Of a stretch of DNA of 64,000 nucleotides, positions 52,612-63,576 are shown in pieces; the first letter of the stretch is position 1; each line of letters starts with the position of its first letter. The stretch is from Chlamydoabsidia padenii (taxonomy: Eukaryota > Mucoromycota > Mucoromycetes > Mucorales > Cunninghamellaceae), in contig JAIWND010000041.1 of NCBI GenBank assembly GCA_025330725.1, positions 124,001 to 188,000 of the forward strand. Direction: 5' to 3'. Under the pieces are notes generated by a model. It searched no databases. It was not told the DNA's origin and saw only the letters and a list, made by a program, of their open reading frames with translations. The translations under genes and the position numbers were made by a program.

Positions 52612-53105
52612 ATGTACCGCACTTTTCTGAAAGCGGCCAATAAGGCTTTGCCTAATAAAAACCAATACTATTTACGAAAGCGTATAAGGCGTCAATTTGA
52701 ACTTTTCCGAGAAGAAACTGATCCTGTTGAAAAATTGGAATGGGAACATCGAGGTATAGTTGGAATCAAGCATCGACTCCCTCTCACTTATTCTTCCCTC
52801 TTTATTCATATCCTTCTGTGAAGCCAAAAACACTTTGATCATCCTCCAAACGGCATCACAAAGACGAGGAATAGAAAATGATATCATTATCAATCTTGCA
52901 GAAGCCGAATTCCATCAAACGAAATTTAATGAAAGGTAATCAAAGTTTTCTCCATAACTTTTTTTTTTTACTCAATCCCTCGATTAGATCACCCTTTGCT
53001 CGTCTCAAATTGAAACCAGAGAGTCGCAAACTGCATAATCTCGCTGACTCGGATTTTGATGCAGTGATAAAGTCCTTCAATAAAGAATTAGATCTATGTC
53101 TATGA
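52612..53105 (+). CDS. LYR-motif protein, probably mitochondrial
   Basis: Exons 52612-52753, 52824-52935 and 52988-53105 give 123 residues. The N-terminus MYRTFLKAANKALPNKNQYY then LRKRIRRQFELFREETDP shows the Complex1_LYR pattern (Y-R motif, basic helix, RxxF). The C-terminal part (LIILQTASQRRGIEND, FARLKLKPESRKLHNLADSD) is less typical. LYR proteins bind acyl carrier protein and help assemble respiratory complexes, Fe-S proteins or the mitoribosome. The exact member cannot be told by eye. All splice phases agree. Confidence 0.8.
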
Positions 53106-54027
53106 TGGCTTGTAATATTTATTAAAGCCGATCACGACGCGTAAGGGTAACATCGAATTTGGGGTTTATAATAAAACAACCTTCACTGGCACGACTTTTT
53201 CTAACACTTGGCCTAATTGTGGAAAGACATACCAACTCATCAACTCAAAGGGATCCTTTGTCGTTCAAAAGTTGTTGAACATACTGAAAGACACTGCAGA
53301 AGATACAGGCAACCCGGCAACACTGTTAGAACTGGTCCTAACTAATGCTTGTAGCCGTAGCCATTATACACATATAGGTTATCCCCTCCCTTCGTATAGA
53401 GTATCTCTTATTATGGATTCTTATTATATCAACTTTGCCTGGTTACATATTATCAATTTACAGCTTTTTAAACGTATATAACATGTATGTAATATGTGTA
53501 TGTCGCTGTGAGACATTTTACATTTTTCGGTGATTTATTGACACGTACAGCCCCGATAAAGGCGGTAAATTACATATACTGTACGTATTTGCAACCTTAA
53601 TGGTCAGATCGAGCTTTAGGATGCTATGTAAAGGAAGGTGGGTAATGTAAGAGGGGTCTTGAATCATCAAGTGGCCATTTTCCAAAGAATAACGAGCTGT
53701 TCAAACATATCCGATCTTTGAACTAGAATAACACTGGAGTCTTGGGAGTAACAATCAGTACTACACGTAGCGTTCTTTACTTGTCAAGACTTTAAAAGCA
53801 CCAGATGTCGGCTGATGAACCAGTCAAAGCAGTGACAAACAAAGAGGTCAAAAGGTTACTGAAGAGCGCATGGCAGAGTTCGCACTTTTTTAGTATTGTG
53901 ATTTCTCACAGCCCATAAGCTACCACTCCCGCTGGCAGGTTCCTCTAAAGCACTACTTTTCGCCAATGCCCATTTGAAACGTCCTTCCAAAGCAAGGAAA
54001 CCTTGCTACTGTGTGATGAAAGATATA
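53106..54027. other. Intergenic region without convincing gene
   Basis: Short frames only (for example 53272-53481). It separates the LYR gene from a Tc1 family 2 element whose left boundary may be the TA-CAGT at 54026-54031. Confidence 0.45.
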
Positions 54028-55797
54028 CAGTATATTCATATTACTTTGGGAAAGAAAAAACTGGGTCTTTTTTTTTAAAAAAAAAAAAAAAAAAAAATGG
54101 TGTGGTCAAAAAACAACCAATCAAATATCACACTCTTGTCCACTCTTGTCCACTCTCTTGTCCACTCTCTTATCTGTCTTTTTTGTTGTTGTTGTTGTTG
54201 TTGTTGGCTGGCGTAGATCACCCGACAGAAACTGTTCGAATTCCTAAAGTTGGATAAAGACATTATAACCTTTCTTTGTTGAGACACTTGTCAAAACATT
54301 TGGCAGAATGAGAAACGAAACCTTTGAAATCGCTTAAATACAAACTATCGCACGCTTCACTAATTCTGGTCATTAACGTTTCCTTTTCCAAAAGTTTATT
54401 TCGTTTCACTTTGTTCTTGACAACGGACCAGAACTGTTCAATGGGGTTCAATTCAGGAGAATAAGGAGGAAGATAAACGTACCTATATCCTCGAGAATTG
54501 ATATACTTACCAATATCAGTTGAGCTGTGAATGGGAGCATTATCCATGACAAGGTAGTGCCCTTTCATTTGGGGATACTTATCCATTTCGTCGAGGGTAG
54601 CCTTTAAAAATCTTAGATAATGCCCTGTCACTGTTCCTATGCTATGACCATCGGTTGAACGCCCAATCTTTCTCTTTTTAATACGTTTTGGAACTCTCAA
54701 ACTGACATTGATTAAACCAGTTGTAGATATTGCACCTAAAATCGATGTTGCGTTCGCTTTAGTTGTAGGCACTGTAACTATTGCGGGAGTTCCCTTCTTT
54801 GACCAGGCTATACCCCGTTTTAAATTGATATGAAAGGCTGATTCATCAAGAAAGACACAGTTTGTCATGAAATCTAAGTCAGTTTGCTGCCACTTTTGTA
54901 CCCAATCGTATCTTTGTTGAATCTTTTCTTCGCTATTTCTTTCTACGGACTGGAATTGTGCCTGCTTAATAGATAGATTACACTCGGTTGTCATAAAATT
55001 ATAAACAGTGCTACGAGAAAGATTAAGATCCACAAAGTTTTGCATTAAACTTTCTGCTACTTCGGTTACAACAGCAGAAGGATTCTCATCAATGTAACTC
55101 AAAAGAAACTGCTTATGTTCCTCCCCAAGAATACGATGCCGACCTGACTTTTTCTTCTTTTCGAAGATGCTTTCAGGGTCCTCGTAATAACGTTTAACCC
55201 ATCTCTGCGCTGCTCGGATATGAATGCCTAATTGTCTCGCAGCAGCAGAAGCATTCAAGCATTTGCTGAAAAATAAATGAAAAAATCGAGTCCTGTCTTC
55301 ATCGGAATAAACTGTATACCGTCGTTTGCCACATAACTCCATGTCAATATCTTCATTGATCCTCGTACTTGTAACTGGAAATATTGCAAGATTAGAAGGT
55401 CTTTCAGCAGGTTTGTTCCTCAGGAATTGAGTACGAGAACTTATTGTTTCGATAGCGAATAGCTCCTCATCAATAACAATGTCCATGGGCTCAACTCCAT
55501 TCTCATCAACAACATGACCTTGTCCATCTTCTTAAAGAAACTACATACTCATATCTTAATGTCTGTAAAATAAATTGCAAATAGGAAAAAAAAAAAAAAA
55601 TTGCTCCCTTTTTTATAAAAATAATTAATGCCAAGAAATTTTATTGGATAATTACTAAGCGACAAGTAAAAATAAACGAGGTTCATGGCACGTGAACACA
55701 TCTTTATTTTTGGATCAATCGACATCATTGTTGAACACACAATTTTTTTGCACAACATCAAATTCAAAATCAGCGACTTTACTTTCTGAAATGACTG
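54028..55797 (-). mobile_element. Tc1/mariner element, family 2, copy B
   Basis: The right end is clear: on the minus strand CAGTCATTTCAGAAAGTAAA begins at 55797 next to TA (55798-55799). The left end is tentative: TA at 54026-54027 followed by CAGTATATTCATATTACTTT shows only partial match to the right end. It contains an almost intact transposase gene. The 3' flank has an A21 tract and CTCTTGTCCA repeats. Confidence 0.72.
54263..55486 (-). CDS. Tc1/mariner transposase, family 2, copy B (shortened N-terminus)
   Basis: A 407-residue frame from the ATG at 55486 (MDIVIDEELFAIETISSRTQ) to TAA at 54263. It has the HTH head (CLNASAAARQLGIHIRAAQR), DDE residues in CVFLDESAFHIN, LVMDNAPIHSS and NPIEQFW, and the ending SHSAKCFDKCLNKERL. 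Compared with copy A the true N-terminus is broken. MSM is followed by TAG in place of CAG (Gln) and a TAA two codons later, so translation could only begin about 22 residues further in. The catalytic core is intact, so reduced or trans activity is possible. Confidence 0.83.
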   Translation of the reverse strand: MDIVIDEELFAIETISSRTQFLRNKPAERPSNLAIFPVTSTRINEDIDMELCGKRRYTVYSDEDRTRFFHLFFSKCLNASAAARQLGIHIRAAQRWVKRYYEDPESIFEKKKKSGRHRILGEEHKQFLLSYIDENPSAVVTEVAESLMQNFVDLNLSRSTVYNFMTTECNLSIKQAQFQSVERNSEEKIQQRYDWVQKWQQTDLDFMTNCVFLDESAFHINLKRGIAWSKKGTPAIVTVPTTKANATSILGAISTTGLINVSLRVPKRIKKRKIGRSTDGHSIGTVTGHYLRFLKATLDEMDKYPQMKGHYLVMDNAPIHSSTDIGKYINSRGYRYVYLPPYSPELNPIEQFWSVVKNKVKRNKLLEKETLMTRISEACDSLYLSDFKGFVSHSAKCFDKCLNKERL

Positions 55798-56014
55798 TAA
55801 TAAGAAAACAATGAATGCCAACAAGTGAACCCAGTAAAAGATGACGTCCGCCAATGGACCTGGACCCAGGTACTTTTTGGCAATTCTCATTGGTTAAAAG
55901 GCCGTCTCCTTGGTTTTTGCCATTCTCTTTTCCACATATTTCATTCGCCGCCCCAATCATTCCCACTCGGTCAAATTACTCTTGTTGAGGAATCTTCGAT
56001 TGTATCTTTTTGAA

Positions 56015-58017
56015 ATGGCACAACACTTTGCGTGGTTGTTGAACCATCGTAAACTCGCATTTGCTTGCGTTCTGTTTGTATTTTTGGTACATTTTGAAGT
56101 ATTTCCTCGTCTGTGGTTCCTGCACACCGGCAGTGATGGATTATTGTATAATAGAAAACAAGGTCAAGGCATGGATCATCTTCCTGAAGATTTGGATTAC
56201 CGACTAGACAGCATCCAAACAATTCTATCCACACAAGAACGACAAGTACAAAAGAGCATTTTCACAAAAGAAATGTTCAAAAATACGGCATCTCTTTTAC
56301 ATAAACAAGAGTACGAGCAACTTAAGCCTCTCACCGCCATCATAATGAAAAAATCGACTCGGATATACGCTATTAAACAACTTGTACAGCAGCTTTTGAA
56401 TTACCCATTCTTCAGAGAAATTATAATCTATAACACTGATCCACTCCAGTCACTGGATGAGGTAAATGATATCTATAATTGACACTTTGACTACTGGATA
56501 TCTAAAATATTTTAACAGGAAGTACTTGCCTTGGACAACACTGGTGATATCAGAGTACATTTCATTAACGTATCTAAAAATGACCGGTTGGATGATTTAT
56601 CTAGATTTACTCTTTGCGCTTCAATGGCTTCTAACGAACATTGTTACTTTCAAGATGATATCGTCGATGATGTTGATGTTGATGATGATAGCTCACTCAC
56701 CAGAATCACTTATTGGGATACACTTTACATCAATTTCTTACGCTATCCCTCTTTGATTCATGCCAATATACAGTCTTCACGATATATTGATCACTATCGT
56801 TGGAGGTTCCACAATGAAGGTAAAGATATCTTGATGCCGTGCAACCAGTATTTATATTTCGCATAATGTAGAGATAAACATGCATGCTGGTTATGCAGAT
56901 TTGGCATTCGGTGCCATTGTACCTAGATGGAAGGCTCAAAATTTCTTGACTCAATTAAGCAAGTCTGGTTTGGGGAAAGAGCGACTGTATGAAGCGGATG
57001 CTTATTTTGCAATTTGGTCTAACCAATACCCATGGCTTCTCGATAATCCTTTGAGAAATCATGCATCACTTGACATTATGGCATCTGATGGTATGGAGCA
57101 ATCATATTTAAATGCCCAAGGAGGTGATATCCGGCGAATGAGATATGATGCTGCGCGAAGGTTGCATCGTGCTTTACAGTCTGATTTGTCCCTGAATCCA
57201 AAAGACTACGTGGACCGTGTGGAAGAAATGCCTCCGATGCGCCAACGTGATACTAGGTAAGATTTTATGAAGCAAATTAACTCAGTGAGAAAAAAAAAAT
57301 TAAACCTTGAGGATTACTTAGGGCATCTTGTGTGACAGATCGTTGCCTTTTCTTCACCAACATAGACCCCATCCCGCCACATCAGCTCGATATGATACCT
57401 GCATTCGATAAGGCCAAGTACTTAAATCTCAAGGATTGGGATACAACACTGGATGGCCATCTTGATTTACCGAAAAGTATTGATTGGGTTCAAGAGGGCT
57501 ACCACAGTGCTGTAGATCGGCGGAATGACACTTGCTGGACTATGAAAACAAGTAAAGGGGTAAAATCAAAGCAAAGTCAGATGCTAAGCAAATACTTTTC
57601 ACTTGATTAGACCCACGAATGAATGACTATTTTGGACTGATCACCCTCGGCCAAGGATTACCCGCCCAATTAGTCATATCCACCAATACAAGATTATCAG
57701 ATCCATCAGCACCTCTGGATCGACTATTCAAGATATCTATTTTGCGAAATAAAAACCACTGGAAAGCTTGCAAGATAATTCGATATTCTACATCCACTAA
57801 TCCTATCAGCAGCAAGCCCCACCATACTAATGACAATGCAATTACAGACATTCACTTTGAGTTGGACTGTTTTTCCGACATACTAGCGATCACAAGTAAT
57901 ACAGCTGATAATGACGATAACGATTATCATCAAAGAGACGTTATACACTCACTGAAAGCCATGTTTTTGAATGATTGGGAGATTCCTTTCAGTGTGTGTG
58001 AGATATTAATAGCGTAA
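56015..58017 (+). CDS. Type II membrane glycosyltransferase-like protein
   Basis: Exons 56015-56461, 56519-56819, 56899-57256, 57322-57551 and 57611-58017 keep one frame and give 580 residues. A short basic N-terminus (LLNHRKL) is followed by one hydrophobic segment (AFACVLFVFLVHFEVF), giving a Golgi type II topology. The luminal part starts a nucleotide-sugar-like fold (LTAIIMKKSTRIYAIKQLVQ, YPFFREIIIYNTDP) and contains CASMASNEHCYFQDDIV, where QDD is a candidate DxD metal site. Later segments (GAIVPRWKAQNF, EADAYFAIWSNQYP) are conserved-looking. Similar to uncharacterised fungal glycosyltransferases; donor and acceptor are unknown. Confidence 0.78.
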
Positions 58018-58347
58018 CATTCAAATGGCTAATTTACTTTACTTTATTTGAAATTAAAAGTGATATCCACTCAGAGATACATGTGCAAGTGTAGGATATG
58101 GCGGCATTTCGAATAAAACAAAGTAGCATTCACATCCCTTTATCAAACAGTATGACAGTTGTTGCAAATCAATACAAGACTGGGTCCGTTTCCCTAATTT
58201 TTATTGGGGTGATTTTTATTTATGAGTGGTATGTGATGTGATATGAATGAAGAAGAATATGATGTTGTTTGAATGATGATGATGATGATATGAAAAAATG
58301 ATATGTATATGATGAAAGTAATGAAAAGAATGGACTAGAGGCGATAT
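58018..58347. other. Convergent intergenic region with dispersed repeat
   Basis: Between two convergent genes. The segment 58110-58165 (GCATTCACATCCCTTTATCA then AACAGTATGACAGTTGTTGC) resembles 36797-36852. It also contains (GAT)n near 58275. Confidence 0.55.
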
Positions 58348-59577
58348 TCAATAAAAGACGGGCGGTTTCGCGGATGGGAATTGCCGCCGACTGACAAGAT
58401 CTAACTTTAGTTCGGTAAGATGGTCTTCCAAGGCAACAAAGAGTGATTGGTTATCAGGTGAAAAGGTGATACCAGCAATATGGGCATCCATATCTAAAGG
58501 TGCTAGTCGGATAATTTGCCGTTGGTCAAAAGTTCTAGTGTCAACGATATTCACTTGAGATACATGTTCACTATAAACCAGCAAGTCCAGAGGTCCTTTG
58601 CTGAAAGCGACACATCTTGCCGCCTTTCTGGTTTTTCTGGTCTAAAAAATTAAACATCGTTAGATCGAATCACTCTGATCGAATCGGCTCTTTTTATTAC
58701 TTACCTCAGATGACACTAATTGGCATAGCTTTTCTTGAGTTTTAGCGTCAAATACATTAACTTGTCCATCCTGACTTGTTACAGCAAACATGGTCGATGA
58801 AGGATGCCATGCACAACCTAAACAAGGTTCGTTCGAGACTACGGAAAGAAAAAAATCGAATTATTTGATCAACCAATGAGGAATAAGATCAAAAACTGTT
58901 ACACATCCCACAAAAGTTACGGTTTTTACCTTTATACGTTGATTCGAGTGTGTAGCCATCACCATGAATAGAGTAACGATAAACATCACCAGTATCACTT
59001 GTGGCTAACATTTGTTTACCATCAGTACTGACAGCAGCTATACGAAAAATTCTGTTAGTTACTAAAAATCAAGCTGAAGAAAGAAAGAAAGAAAACCAAG
59101 CAACCTACTGTGATTCACTGCAGAAGGTAGTTCCATGGAGTTAATTTGTTTCATGGAAGGAACAGAGTAAACATGAATAGTGTGATTATTATTGCAAATG
59201 GTCACTCGAATGTCTCGGCCGATTTTGGATAAACCAATGGTATTGTTCATTCCTGGCCCAATATTGAATACATCAGACGACCTAAAGCAAATAAAGGTAA
59301 AGTCAATGCTTATTCTTTTTCCCATGTGTCCAACTTTTTTCCGATCTATATTTTACCAGTCTTGATTGATAGATCGCACCAAAGCCAAGCCCCTTGGTCC
59401 TGCGACAGCAACATAGCCATACCTAAAGTAAAATGCATTTCAGTATTCAGTATTTTATCCATCTCCTATGCATTCTACCAGTTTGAATTTAAAGTATTGA
59501 GCTTACTTTGTGTCAATCGACATGGGTGCAAACGGCAAGTCGATTGTCTTTACTACGTTTTTCAATTTCGTATCGTA

Positions 59578-59611
<34 letters not shown>

Positions 59612-59938
59612 GAGTCAGTTTTGGCGCTTTATTTTTATCGGTCCGTCCCTCTCCTTAATTTTTGGTTCTTACAAATTGCAAAGAGTTGTGGCGGGGTGAA
59701 ACTACAAGATGTGCAGAGGGACTAGATACCAGATTGCGAAGTTGCCAGTGTTGGATTGTAGTTTCTACTTCATGTACCACTTGTTGGTTTTCTCTTGTAA
59801 AATTCCCATTGTTCTGACTGAACGGAAAAAACGAATTTTAGTATATCACAGCTATTGCGGGTCATTTCATCAAAAGACTTACACGACAGGGATAGGAGTA
59901 GGTATGCTTGGGGTTTGTTTCTTCACGAAAAGTGACAT
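58348..59938 (-). CDS. WD40-repeat protein, DUF2415 type
   Basis: Eight exons (59938-59883, 59817-59673, 59577-59507, 59422-59357, 59281-59109, 59037-58930, 58838-58705, 58641-58348) give 348 residues in one frame. Repeated WD-like blades are visible: VVSPRHNSLQFYDTKLKNVV, RVTICNNNHTIHVYSVPS-like (VTICNNNHTIHVYSVPS), LATSDTGDVYRYSIHGDG, FAVTSQDGQVNVFDAKTQEK, VYSEHVSQVNIVDTRTFD and ITFSPDNQSLFVALEDHLTE. The ending HLTELKLDLVSRRQFPSAKP matches the RRxFP finish of DUF2415 WD proteins. It probably forms a single propeller used for protein binding; the pathway is unknown. One intron contains an A29 tract (about 59581-59609). Confidence 0.86.
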
Positions 59939-60198
59939 GATAATTTAATGCAGAAAAATAAAGATGAAAAGAAAATTTGGGACAGAAAAAGGATGTGGAA
60001 ATATATAAAGGAAATGTGCAGTTAAAAAAAAGAAATAAGGAAATGCCATGAATCGAGTGTACCAATCAGATTGTTTGTTGGTTTTCCGGACATTCAGTTA
60101 ACCTTAAAAAATTTCTGTTTGTAGAACGTATCATGTGATCGTGCACCACACAGTTCATCCCCTATAGAAATTGCCATCCTTGGAATTCTGTGTTTCCT

Positions 60199-60248
<50 letters not shown>

Positions 60249-60327
60249 CATGCATTTATGCCTGACAATTGTCCACTGAACTTTATATACCCATGCCCGG
60301 ATTTTTCTGTTTATTCAAAAAAGGTCA
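59939..60327. other. Intergenic region
   Basis: Upstream of the WD40 gene and downstream of the GPATCH1 homologue. It contains a C10/A36 run at about 60201-60246. No gene is seen. Confidence 0.6.
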
Positions 60328-63300
60328 CTACCACAAATCTTCAGCATGTTTACGTTTAGTAGATGGTTTCTTTTCAACCCACATTGACATATCGTCCATC
60401 TGCCTGGAGATGGCCGTTTTTTTGTCATGGTCTTTGATTTTCGTCTGCCTGTGGCGATGAATGTCGTCATTATTATCATCGTAGTCATCATGAGCATGAT
60501 TATGTTTTCGTTTTTGTTTTTTTTTTCCATCATTAGATTTACTTTTCTTACTACTTTTCTTCTTGTCGTTTGATTTCCGCCGGCGATTATGTTGTTGTTT
60601 CTTTTCGCCTTTATAAACGTCGTTATGGTCATCTTCAGATGAAGAAGTGCTGTTTTCTGATGATAAAGACAAGCGTCGCCGCTGAGTTCGTCCCTTTTTT
60701 GAGGTCAAAAGTCTTGGTTGGAAGGGCGCTACTACAACTTCTTTAGATCGCATCTTCGTATCTTGAGATTCTGGTTTGGTAAATAACGGCCTGAAGGACA
60801 ATGATTCAGCAACAAAAGGTGAGGAAGAGGAAGAGGAAGAAGGTGGGGGTGGGGGCCCAATCATTATTTCGTCGTCATCAAAGCTTTTAGATGATAATAT
60901 CTTTTGAGATTGAATATCGTCCTTGGAGATGATATTGGGTGGTGACAATGTATTTTCGTTATTCACATCAGTGCTTTCATCATTGTCAGAGGTTTCAAAG
61001 ATGGCTTTAAAAATGTCCATTGTTGGTCTAACGTAGGTCAAATCATCATCGCTGTTGTTTTCTTGATTTAACTTTGTTGTTAGGCTCGTATTGTTATCTT
61101 CTGTTGATAGCTTTGACGAGTCTTTGTCAGTAAAGGTTCGAGATGATGGTTTTGCAATAATCGAATTTAGTGCTGGGTCATCGTTTTGTGTTTCTGCCAG
61201 ATTTAATTCTGATGAAGGAGGAGTAAACATATTCGCCATACTTTTTTCATTCAAAGCTGAGGTGGAGCCAGCTTGAGTCCGATGACCAGGTCCTTGTTGA
61301 ACATAATCAGGGTGTGGATTACGTACGCTGAATCTTTTACAGACTAGTCGATTTGGGTAAAATGGTCTTTGAGTTCTTGTCAGTGGTCCAAACATATTCA
61401 TTACAGCCGCCTCAGCTTCTTGTGACAACTATATTAAAGTAAAAAAGTAAAAAGTCATGGTTACATCCCTACCAGTCTTTCTTCTATTTTTTTTTTCTTA
61501 CTTTTTGCTTTGGTTCATCGATAATTTGATTTTCCCGTATTTCCTTTTCTTTTTTCCATTGCTCTTCAGTTTTTAACCCTCCTTCGAATGCGACATGTTC
61601 GATATGGCTACTTTTAGGTGTTTCATTTGATAGAGATGACGATGAAGTGAACCGACCACTCATCATGCTGCTGATAGGGCGAAAAATACGGGCTGCCTTG
61701 GTGAATTCATCTAGTTCTTTCATTCCAGATTCATGAGTCAAGCCGACAGGAATTTCGAACGTGGTAGAAGAATTGCCGTCAGGATCACATTGATTTTCGA
61801 GAGATATTTCCAAGTAACGCTTATATCGTGCTTGTTTTTCAGGGGTATCACCAAACGGAATAAATCCTTGCAAAGCCAATCGAGCTACATCTTTCGGGAC
61901 CAGTGTTACCTGTAATCGTGTCTTATCAATAATAGGTAATGTCATTGTATTTTTGTTGAAAGTTGCTTGTGCTAACTTTTCTTTCGACTTGGAGGACAGG
62001 TAATCAAAAACTGATCTTGTCTCGATAGGGGTTTCGCCTAGCATTGCACCGCGTACGTCCGTAGTAATCTCTAACTGAGGTTTTTTAGTTTTCAATGTGT
62101 TGGTGTCACTTGTTGATGCCTTAAAATGGGTTTCGACAAAATCGTTTGGTACTTTGGGTGGTGGATACCTAAAAAGTTCACATCACATATGAAGCCGGAA
62201 AAAAATGACTGTGAGTGATTTCTCTTTACTCATGCACTGAATATATTATTTTCACCCTACCATTTGCCCAGTTCTTGGGATTTGTTTGATAAGTGAAAGC
62301 CTTTAAGAGGTAAAAGTCCATCTGGGCAGCGTGCCTTTTCTTTTGCTTGTTGATCTCCATTGACTATTGTAGGTTTTTCCATGTTGAATTCACTTGCATC
62401 ATACAAAGTGCGATGATATTTTTGTGAAAGTCCGGGCTCCTCGTCATCATAGAGTATTACGTTATCATCATCCTCAGTATCGAACAAGCCAATGCCCAAC
62501 TTTGAATTTCGATCATGTTGATCCTTTTGCTGTTGCTGAAACCTCCGCATTTCTGCTATTTGAGGTACGTTTTTCATCAAGTTATAGCCCAGCCCATACA
62601 CATTTGTTTTTGCTTGATAATCTACAATAGGTGTGTCCTTGGGTGCCAAAGTCATTTGTTGTTGAGATTTCAATCCTGTCTTACTGTTCGGACTCTGATC
62701 GTTGTCCACAAAAGCGGCACGAGGGCCAACACCTTGACCTGACCTCCACCCCATTTTTTGTAACAATCTTGTACCAATTGATTCTGGCGCGGGAGCCACC
62801 AAATTCATCAAGCTGGAAGTCAATAGTGACATTTCTCCACCTCTTCTGGTATCTTTGCCAAGCTGTTGTTGTCTATTTTCCAGTTCCTTTTCTGCCCCAC
62901 CAAATAGATCAAATTCATCTCTTGCAACCAGTTCTTTGCTACTAGCTAGTACCTAAAGTTAAACAGAAGCATAACCAAGGCGAATTCGTAAGATATAAAC
63001 GATAAGATAAGACCTTATCCGAACCAGTGAAAATTTTACCTCCAAGTCTTCTTCATCCATGAAATCTTCAACTCTTGCAGCACGCTGTTCATGGCGAGAC
63101 GTTCTCGAGGACACAAATTGACCAGGAGTCCAACCTACAACATTGAATTAATGTCAAATACTACCTTGTCAATACAAAAGAGAATTAGTTTTACCTTCTT
63201 TCGATCCTACAGTATTATAATATCCTGCTGAAAACCCGCCTGTGAAGGCTCCATGGAACCTACGGCGACCTTGATCATCACGTGCTTCTTGTTTCCATAC

Positions 63301-63396
63301 AGGTATAAATTGTCCAGAGTCTGACGCACCTACTCTTTTGTCCCGTTCTGTTTGTTGAGGGAATGCTGTGCCAAAGAATACGTTGTTCTCCAGCAT
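60328..63396 (-). CDS. GPATCH1: G-patch domain-containing protein 1 homologue
   Basis: Exons 63396-63195, 63134-63040, 62952-62261, 62168-61502 and 61428-60328 give 918 residues (human GPATCH1 has 931). The N-terminal domain shows [13 protein letters not shown] and [20 protein letters not shown] followed by VGSKEGW, the family hallmark. A G-patch ([19 protein letters not shown]) lies near 150-170. Conserved middle blocks include [10 protein letters not shown] and [23 protein letters not shown]-like ending ([20 protein letters not shown] then [13 protein letters not shown]) precedes a basic Ser/Lys-rich tail. GPATCH1 associates with late spliceosomes and activates a DEAH helicase through its G-patch. 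The second-exon phase and all others agree. Confidence 0.93.
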
Positions 63397-63412
63397 GTTT
63401 AAAGTGAGAGTG

Positions 63413-63413
<1 letters not shown>

Positions 63414-63461
<48 letters not shown>
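63414..63461. repeat. A48 homopolymer
   Basis: A long A run (T on the coding strand) just upstream of the GPATCH1 ATG at 63396 and shared by the divergent promoter with the E2 gene at 63577. Confidence 0.9.
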
Positions 63462-63466
<5 letters not shown>

Positions 63467-63576
63467 GGAAAAAGTCACTTGACCTCGTAAAGACTCTTGG
63501 TGCGGAAAATGAAAACTGGAGTTTAAATACGTCAGCTTTTTCATCGGTTGTTTTTTCCCCTCCTATTACCAAAAAC

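Noticed and set aside
54200..54240. tRNA-like T-loop string CTGTTCGAATTCC
   Set aside because: No acceptor stem, D-loop or anticodon arm can be built around it. I found no convincing tRNA or rRNA gene in the window.
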